NCBI GenBank assembly: GCA_903887005.1
Contig: CAISOH010000319.1
Location: 1-46,534, forward strand
Origin: an uncultured Bacteroidota bacterium
GTDB lineage: Bacteria > Bacteroidota > Bacteroidia > Chitinophagales > Chitinophagaceae
DNA: 46,534 nt
Direction: 5' to 3'
Below are positions 42,482-46,534 of the stretch, piece after piece (the first letter of the stretch is position 1; every line of letters begins with the position of its first letter). The notes below the pieces were generated by a model. It was not told the DNA's origin, searched no databases, and saw only the letters and a program-made list of their open reading frames with translations. The position numbers and the translations under genes were made by a program.

Positions 42482-42940
42482 TTAAAAAATAATTTGTACA
42501 ACTGTTTTTTTAATGTTTAAAAATGGTATTTCGGCTATTATTGCCGCGTCTTTTTGTTTTGTCCCTTTTATTTCCAATGTAATATACTCATCTGTTACTT
42601 CTTTCATCACGCCTGTTTTCTCCAATCCTTCATTATCTGTTACTGTTACTTTGCGGCCAATATTCTTTTTATACTGGCGCAACTGGGTTAATGGTTCATC
42701 TACACCGGGGCTTGATACTTCCAGCGAAAAGTCGCCAGCCGGGAACAACTGCTCCAGCTCTATCTGGGCATACAGCTTGCGGTTTACCGCAGTGCATTTC
42801 TCTATAGAGAGGCCACTATCGGCATCGAGATAGACTTTAATATTGTTGATCGGTTTTACCTTTATGCTTATAATAAACACATCAGTGCCTTCGAGCAAAG
42901 GTTCTAATAAAGCATACATTTTCTCTGTAATTTCAGCCAT
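42482..42940 (-). CDS. rimP: Ribosome maturation factor RimP
   Basis: Binds the 30S subunit during maturation. 152 residues from the start at 42940 (MAEITEKMYALLEPL). The N-terminal alpha/beta domain has NIKVYLDADSGLSIEKCTAV and LEVSSPGVDEPL; the C-terminal SH3-like barrel has YITLEIKGTK. A longer frame to 43006 is excluded because the promoter -7 element at 42996-43003 lies inside it. A 9-bp hairpin lies 12 bases before the ATG. Confidence 0.95.
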   Translation of the reverse strand: MAEITEKMYALLEPLLEGTDVFIISIKVKPINNIKVYLDADSGLSIEKCTAVNRKLYAQIELEQLFPAGDFSLEVSSPGVDEPLTQLRQYKKNIGRKVTVTDNEGLEKTGVMKEVTDEYITLEIKGTKQKDAAIIAEIPFLNIKKTVVQIIF

Positions 42941-42951
42941 ATTTAATAAAC

Positions 42952-42974
42952 GAGGGGACAACCAGTGTCCCCTC
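42952..42974 (-). promoter_or_regulatory. Leader hairpin of the rimP-nusA-infB operon
   Basis: GAGGGGACA-CTGGT-TGTCCCCTC on the minus strand, a perfect 9-bp stem between the predicted transcription start (about 42989) and the rimP ATG. It is not followed by a U-run, so it is not an ordinary terminator. Confidence 0.65.
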
Positions 42975-42995
42975 TCTTTTCGATTAAATCCAATG

Positions 42996-43025
42996 CAAAT
43001 GTACAACTTTTTTCTATTCCGGCAA
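42996..43025 (-). promoter_or_regulatory. Promoter of rimP-nusA-infB (TTG-N19-TACATTTG)
   Basis: On the minus strand TTG (43023-43025) and TACATTTG (42996-43003) are 19 bases apart, a full match to the Bacteroidota primary sigma pattern. Confidence 0.7.
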
Positions 43026-43066
43026 TGATAAAGGTCATAATATACAATTATATTTTCATTAACGCT

Positions 43067-43094
43067 TTGCGAAACATATCATTTCCTATCTTTG
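43067..43094 (+). promoter_or_regulatory. Promoter of the DUF4834 gene (TTG-N17-TATCTTTG)
   Basis: TTG (43067-43069) and TATCTTTG (43087-43094), 17 bases apart. The ATG begins only 6 bases after the -7 element, so transcription should start at or very near the ATG. Confidence 0.6.
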
Positions 43095-43100
43095 CAGGCT

Positions 43101-43334
43101 ATGTTTAGAATAATAACCATTTTGTTCATAATAGGGTTTCTATACCGTTTACTTTCCCGGTATATACTTCCCATATTCCGGATTACCTCGGTTGCCAGCG
43201 GCCAAATGAGGCAGATGCAGGATAAAATGAAGGAAATGGACGAAAAGATGAACCAGCAGAATAACCAGCGGGACACAAATAAAAAAGTAAAAAAAGAAGG
43301 GGATTATATAGATTATGAAGAGGTGAAACCCTGA
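43101..43334 (+). CDS. DUF4834 family small membrane protein
   Basis: A 77-residue protein: one membrane helix (about 2-24, FRIITILFIIGFLYRLLSRY) and a charged Met/Lys/Gln/Asp-rich cytoplasmic tail with a heptad-like MRQMQDKMKEMDEKMNQQ and the end DYIDYEEVKP. Conserved in Bacteroidota, function unknown. The start at 43101 is preferred over an in-frame ATG at 43092 because the latter falls within the promoter -7 element. The final Lys-Pro-stop lies in a copy of the TCCCCTTTAGGGG repeat family. Confidence 0.82.
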   Translation: MFRIITILFIIGFLYRLLSRYILPIFRITSVASGQMRQMQDKMKEMDEKMNQQNNQRDTNKKVKKEGDYIDYEEVKP

Positions 43335-43380
43335 AACCCCTTACCCTAAAGGGAGCCAACTATCCAGCTTTATCAAAAAT
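43325..43380 (-). repeat. Copy 5 of TCCCCTTTAGGGG repeat family, overlapping a gene end
   Basis: AAACCCTGAAACCCCTTACC then CTAAAGGGAGCCAACTATCC and AGCTTTATC. Read on the minus strand it matches copy 1 over about 45 bases. It supplies the last codons and the TGA of the DUF4834 gene. Confidence 0.65.
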
Positions 43381-43451
43381 ATCAACAAACCTCTGACCTA
43401 ATTGGGAGCACTAAAAGATTATCCTTTTACCCCTTTTAACTTTTTGACCAG

Positions 43452-44090
43452 TTATCCTTCTAGCCTTTTTGCCTTAAAAACATCTTTCTCTATAGTCATT
43501 CCCTTATCTAAGTAGATGGTTTGAATGCCTAACGCTTTGGCGGCGGCTATGTGTTGCGGACTATCGTCTATGAATAGCGTATGTTCCGGTTTCAGATTGT
43601 TATCATCCAATACCCTGTCAAAAATTTCCCGCATGGGTTTACGCATCCCGAGACGGTGAGAGAAATATACTTTGTCGAAAAACACGCCGATATTGGGTAT
43701 GCCGTGCGACTCCATTAATATTTTATTAAAGCCTTCTTCATGCACTTCGTTGGTATTGCTAAGAAGGAACAGATCATAGTAAAGCCTTAGTTGCTGTAGT
43801 ATCTGCAACCTTCGTACCGGGAAATCGAGCAGCATGGCATTCCAGGCGTTTACAATCTGCGTTTCGGTAATGGGTATTTCAGAAATCTTCTGCAAGGCAA
43901 TCACAAATTCTTCCCTTGACAGCTTTCCCATTTCCCATTTATCAAATAAATCTGATTGTTTCAATTGAGAATATAATTCGGGGAAATTCTCTATGCCCGC
44001 TTCCATAAATGCGTTCTCGGTAAGCTGGTAGTCAATATTTATCAATACCCCACCGAGGTCGAAAATAATATGTTTAATGCCTTCTATCAT
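43452..44090 (-). CDS. HAD-superfamily hydrolase (YihX-like phosphatase)
   Basis: A 212-residue HAD subfamily I enzyme. Motif I is FDLGGVL (Asp11), the helical cap covers about 18-85, motif II is LLSNTNE, motif III Lys is in GMRKPMREIF and motif IV is FIDDSPQHI. Members remove phosphate from small sugar phosphates or nucleotides; the substrate here is unknown. It stands alone between DUF4834 (convergent) and dnaN (same strand, about 170 bases downstream gap). Confidence 0.88.
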   Translation of the reverse strand: MIEGIKHIIFDLGGVLINIDYQLTENAFMEAGIENFPELYSQLKQSDLFDKWEMGKLSREEFVIALQKISEIPITETQIVNAWNAMLLDFPVRRLQILQQLRLYYDLFLLSNTNEVHEEGFNKILMESHGIPNIGVFFDKVYFSHRLGMRKPMREIFDRVLDDNNLKPEHTLFIDDSPQHIAAAKALGIQTIYLDKGMTIEKDVFKAKRLEG

Positions 44091-44204
44091 AATGCAAAAA
44101 CAAGGAGAAATGAATTACCCTACAAGAAAAAACTATCTCTCACAAAAGCGCAAAGGTCGCAACTGAATAAATTAGCCTAATTCCTAACCATAGCTGAATA
44201 ACTT

Positions 44205-44262
44205 GTACAAAACCTAAATAGCTTGTCCCCCTTTAGTGGTCAGGGGTTTCGTGGTCAGGGGT
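44205..44262 (+). repeat. Copy 6 of TCCCCTTTAGGGG repeat family, abutting dnaN stop
   Basis: ACAAAACCTAAATAGCTTGT, CCCCCTTTAGTGGTCAGGGG, TTTCGTGGTCAGGGGTT; the GTGGTCAGGGGTTT unit is present twice. The dnaN TAA (44263-44265, minus) follows directly. Confidence 0.6.
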
Positions 44263-45384
44263 TTACACCCCCACCATCAGCGGCATCAGCAGCATCAGCA
44301 AGTCTTCGTTTTCTACCTTATCCATAGTGCGGAAAATACCAGCGCGTGTTGGTGTGCTGAGTTCTACCTGCACCTCATTACCATCCAGGTTATTTACCAT
44401 TTCCACCATCAGTTTCGCGTTGAAGGCTATTTTCATATCCTCGCCGCTATACTGGCAACTGAGCATTTCCTTTCCTTCATAAGAGAAATCAATATCCTGC
44501 GCACTTATCTGCAATGCATTACCGTTAATATCCAGTACTACCTGGTTGGTGGTTTTATTGGCGAAGATGCTCACACGGCGCAGTGCGCCTACAAAGTCGG
44601 CGCGGTTTACTGTAAGCCTGTAAGGATTATCCAATGGGATGACTGCTTTATAATCGGGGTAGCGTGCATCAATAAGGCGGCAGCTAAGGCTCAGTTTCTC
44701 TCCTGTTACAAACAAATGGCTGCCATTGTAGGCAAGCTGTAATAAAGATTCGTCAGGGGCAAGAGTGGCGCGAAGCTGTTGCAGGGGCTTTTTGGGCACC
44801 ACAAAACCATCCTTCACAGGACAATTAATATCATTGCGTCGGAACTGCACAAGACGATGCGCATCGGTAGAAACAAAAGTGATACTATCCGTATCAAGCT
44901 CAAAGAATACGCCGGTCATGGCAGGGCGCAAAGTATCTGCGCTGACAGCGAAAAGCGTTTTGTTGATACATTCCAGCAGCGCTATGGACGGCATAGTAAA
45001 TGCCGTAGTATCTCCGGGAGCTGGCTCCTTGGGAAAGTCATCTGCCTTTTCGCCACCGATGCGGTATTTACCCACATCGCTCGACATTTCGATAGAAAGG
45101 TCTTGTTCGTTAATATTGAATGTAATGGGCTGTTCCGGTAAGTTTTTGAGGTAATCGCTCAGGATCTTTGACGGGATACAGATCCGGCCATCGCCCTCAG
45201 AGTCATTCACTTCCATCTGCACCCGCATCATGGTTTCCAAGTCGGTGGCAGTGAGTGTGAGTGTGTTGCCGCGCAACTCAAACAGAAAATCTTCCAGTAC
45301 TGAAAGAACGGTATTAGCGCTGATAACGCCGCTGATTTGCTGAAGGTTTTTCAGCAAGCTTGTTGATGTAACTATAAAACGCAT
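44263..45384 (-). CDS. dnaN: DNA polymerase III beta subunit (sliding clamp)
   Basis: Ring-shaped processivity clamp, 373 residues in three similar domains (about 1-120, 130-245, 250-373). Family blocks seen: TLTATDLETMMRVQM, GTTAFTMPSIALLE-like, ISFVSTDAHRLVQFRR, and the C-terminal LLMPLMVGV, close to the PMR(L) end of other clamps. Not linked to dnaA, as is usual in Bacteroidota. The upstream region has a perfect DnaA box, a TATCTTTG element and short-period repeats. Confidence 0.96.
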   Translation of the reverse strand: MRFIVTSTSLLKNLQQISGVISANTVLSVLEDFLFELRGNTLTLTATDLETMMRVQMEVNDSEGDGRICIPSKILSDYLKNLPEQPITFNINEQDLSIEMSSDVGKYRIGGEKADDFPKEPAPGDTTAFTMPSIALLECINKTLFAVSADTLRPAMTGVFFELDTDSITFVSTDAHRLVQFRRNDINCPVKDGFVVPKKPLQQLRATLAPDESLLQLAYNGSHLFVTGEKLSLSCRLIDARYPDYKAVIPLDNPYRLTVNRADFVGALRRVSIFANKTTNQVVLDINGNALQISAQDIDFSYEGKEMLSCQYSGEDMKIAFNAKLMVEMVNNLDGNEVQVELSTPTRAGIFRTMDKVENEDLLMLLMPLMVGV

Positions 45385-45403
45385 TGGTACTATTGGTTTT
45401 GAA

Positions 45404-45411
45404 CAAAGATA
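45404..45411 (-). promoter_or_regulatory. TAnnTTTG -7 element of dnaN
   Basis: TATCTTTG on the minus strand, 19 bases before the dnaN ATG. The best upstream TTG is 13 bases away, so the -33 part is weak. Confidence 0.4.
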
Positions 45412-45459
45412 TTTGAAATAAAGTCAAAATTAAACAGTCAAAAATTCAAAAGGGGTAAA

Positions 45460-45468
45460 TGTGGATAA
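45460..45468 (-). promoter_or_regulatory. DnaA box (TTATCCACA) upstream of dnaN
   Basis: Perfect match to the classical 9-mer DnaA box on the minus strand, about 50 bases upstream of the dnaN -7 element. Only one box was found, so it is a possible regulatory site rather than an origin. Confidence 0.4.
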
Positions 45469-45590
45469 ATAACCAATATAAATGCGAAATGCTAATGTGG
45501 GGGAATGTGAAAAATAAATGTGAAAAATGTGCCAAACAGGGGGCTGTAATATTGCGACAAATAACATTTCCGTTTTTTAATAAAATCCTC

Positions 45591-45598
45591 TACATTTG
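45591..45598 (+). promoter_or_regulatory. TAnnTTTG -7 element of the tRNA gene
   Basis: TACATTTG, exact match, 23 bases before the mature tRNA 5' end. No TTG at the usual distance. Confidence 0.5.
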
Positions 45599-45621
45599 CA
45601 CTCCGTTTGGCGAAAGCCATA

Positions 45622-45695
45622 GGGCCTATAGCTCAGTTGGTTAGAGCACCTGACTCATAATCAGGTGGTCCCAGGTTCAAGTCCTGGTGGGCCCA
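45622..45695 (+). tRNA. tRNA with CAU anticodon (Met or lysidine-modified Ile2)
   Basis: A 74-nt cloverleaf: acceptor GGGCCTA with TGGGCCC and discriminator A; D arm GCTC-AGTTGGTTA-GAGC; anticodon arm CCTGA-CTCATAA-TCAGG with anticodon CAT; T arm CCAGG-TTCAAGT-CCTGG. CCA is not encoded. The acceptor GGGCCTA resembles tRNA-Ile more than elongator tRNA-Met, so tRNA-Ile2 is slightly favoured, but the sequence alone does not decide it. It lacks initiator features. Confidence 0.95.
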
Positions 45696-45703
45696 CACTC
45701 TTA

Positions 45704-45743
45704 AAATAAAGCAGTTACATTACTTTGTAGCTGCTTTATTTTT
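45704..45743 (+). terminator. Rho-independent terminator of the tRNA gene
   Basis: AATAAAGCAGTTACA pairs (one G-U type mismatch position) with TGTAGCTGCTTTATT, followed by TTT. It begins 9 bases after the tRNA. Confidence 0.85.
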
Positions 45744-45821
45744 GCATTTGCATTGAAAGTCGCAATAAAATTGTTCCGGCTTCAGCGGATACCATTAAAA
45801 ATTTCACAGCAATAGTCATAT

Positions 45822-46404
45822 ATGAATAAGCTTCTTTTGCTCCTGTTACTTGCCATAAGTGCCGTTGGCCGGGCACAAAGCGGCAATGTATATATGGACT
45901 TGGAATCATTTAATAACAACAAATCTTATCGGGTGGATAGTATTACGATCACTCATCGGGCCAAACGTGACATAGTGCTGGTAGGAGGAAATGATTTCAA
46001 GATTACTTGCACAAACGATTCACTTAATGAGGTACTCAGGAAAGAATGCTTTGCTGTAGTGTATAGCGATTCTCTTTTTCTTAATTGCAAGTCCCTTATG
46101 AGAACGAGTTGGTATGCGCCTGCGCTTTACCGGACAGGAAAATTTATCTATTTTATCGCATGCGCAGGCTTTGGAAAACTGTCTGCCCAAAATGCCGGAG
46201 TTGCATTTGGCGCGATCGGGGGTGCCACGGGTGCGCAGAAACGATACAATTATCTTGTCTTTCTTGATTCCGGGGATGTAATTGCTCTAAACAAAAAATG
46301 CAATGAAAGGCTTGTTAGCCGGCGACCCAGCTTTGTTAAGCCGTTATCTTGAAGAAAAAATGCCAGACGATCCTGAAACGATCATAAAATACCTTAGTAG
46401 CTAA
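45822..46404 (+). pseudogene. DUF6563-like secreted protein with a C-terminal frameshift
   Basis: A signal peptide (MNKLLLLLLLAISAVGRAQ) leads a protein resembling DUF6563, with NDSLNEVLRKECFAVVYSDS, DSLFLNCKSL, FGAIGGATGAQKRYNY and YLVFLDSGDVIAL. The first frame ends at 46352 with an atypical tail (SRRPSFVKPLS). Dropping one base from the A6 run at 46293-46298 joins it to a frame with GLLAGDPALLSRYLEEKMPD then ETIIKYLSS and TAA at 46402-46404, which is how such proteins end. So one extra A breaks the gene here. A sequencing error, a true mutation or slippage are all possible. As read without correction it encodes 176 residues. Confidence 0.75.
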
Positions 46405-46435
46405 CTCCTCAAATCTTAGCCATAACTGGCAAGAC

Positions 46436-46534
46436 TTAAGCTGCTAAGGCATAGTTTAATTGGGGAATGATTACGATATTTTTCAGTTTCAAAGCTGTTA
46501 TTATTGCTTCGTTTCCCAAAGATGTGATGTAATA
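46436..46534 (-). CDS. 3' end of a gene cut by the right edge
   Basis: An open frame enters from the right edge and ends at TAA (46436-46438). It encodes about 32 residues including ITSLGNEAIITALKLKNIVI and PQLNYALAA. The composition is protein-like, but the family is not recognisable from so short a piece. Confidence 0.4.
   Translation of the reverse strand, partial: YYITSLGNEAIITALKLKNIVIIPQLNYALAA

Larger units (their letters stand above)
45385..45621. other. Divergent region between dnaN and a tRNA gene
   Basis: Holds a TATCTTTG element for dnaN, TTCAAAA-type repeats (45419-45450), a DnaA box (45460-45468), AATGTGAAAAATAA-type repeats (45491-45530) and the tRNA promoter element. A 61-codon frame crossing it runs into the tRNA and is not a gene. 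Confidence 0.55.

Noticed and set aside
45460-45468. Chromosome origin near dnaN
   Set aside because: Only one DnaA box, no dnaA, no DnaA-box cluster or AT-rich unwinding element beyond general AT content.
45459-45644. 61-codon plus-strand frame before the tRNA
   Set aside because: Runs through the tRNA gene and its promoter.
45737-45744. TATTTTTG promoter element for the DUF6563-like gene
   Set aside because: It lies in the U-tail of the tRNA terminator and is about 80 bases from the ATG, so it is probably chance.

Overview
The window is a chromosomal segment of a Bacteroidota bacterium, most likely a member of the Chitinophagia/Sphingobacteriia. The evidence is an alternative complex III (ActABCDEF) operon joined to an aa3-type oxidase, a type IX secretion sorting domain, LytTR and TPR-kinase two-component pairs, DUF4834, DUF3109 and DUF6563-like proteins, Bacteroidota promoters (TTG-N19-TAnnTTTG) and very little Shine-Dalgarno signal. 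No plasmid, prophage or CRISPR array is visible. The family placement is an inference; no rRNA is present.

Layout. 1-76 holds the 5' end of a gene running off the left edge. 329-2937 is a TPR sensor kinase and LuxR-type regulator. 3002-4910 has a YceI protein, an OB-fold protein and a lipoprotein, with a palindromic element at 3574-3709. 5107-7340 is a LytTR regulator and a LytS-type kinase. 7374-7766 is a repeat-filled intergenic region. 7767-10440 encodes a dienelactone hydrolase, a glycosylasparaginase and CutC. 10490-14893 (minus) is a giant PAS/GAF kinase with sixteen 21-residue repeats followed by two single-domain receivers. 15117-26978 (minus) is the respiratory operon actABCDEF-cox2-cox1, which carries electrons from menaquinol to oxygen. 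27325-32144 (minus) has an unusual SDR, two secreted TonB-like proteins, a tiny T9SS protein, DUF3109, a CBS protein and an alpha/beta hydrolase. 32371-35426 is priA plus a lipoprotein gene. 35480-36439 is a small accessory island with a gene remnant and a RelE-like toxin-antitoxin pair with its own promoter. 36606-43006 (minus) is rimP-nusA-infB plus a SAM hydroxide adenosyltransferase gene. 43101-46404 has DUF4834, a HAD phosphatase, dnaN, a CAU tRNA and a frameshifted DUF6563-like gene. A gene end on the minus strand touches the right edge.

The protein systems are mostly known types. The least explained material is non-coding. (i) A repeat with a TCCCCTTTAGGGG core sits against the stop codons of at least five genes, always in the same polarity relative to the gene, and sometimes supplies the last codons. 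(ii) Short-period repeat phrases (TTCAAAA, TTCACATT, AATGGCTTA, TTAACC) fill the gaps of the act operon and other spacers, often directly before start codons. (iii) Two small palindromic elements have 16- and 19-bp terminal inverted repeats, one inside a REP-like cluster. (iv) Hairpins stand in the leaders of rimP and infB, and some promoters lie so close to the ATG that the mRNA should be nearly leaderless. A single-base frameshift in an A6 run near the right edge separates the DUF6563-like protein from a well-conserved-looking C-terminus. All functions are read from sequence by eye; no searches were run.
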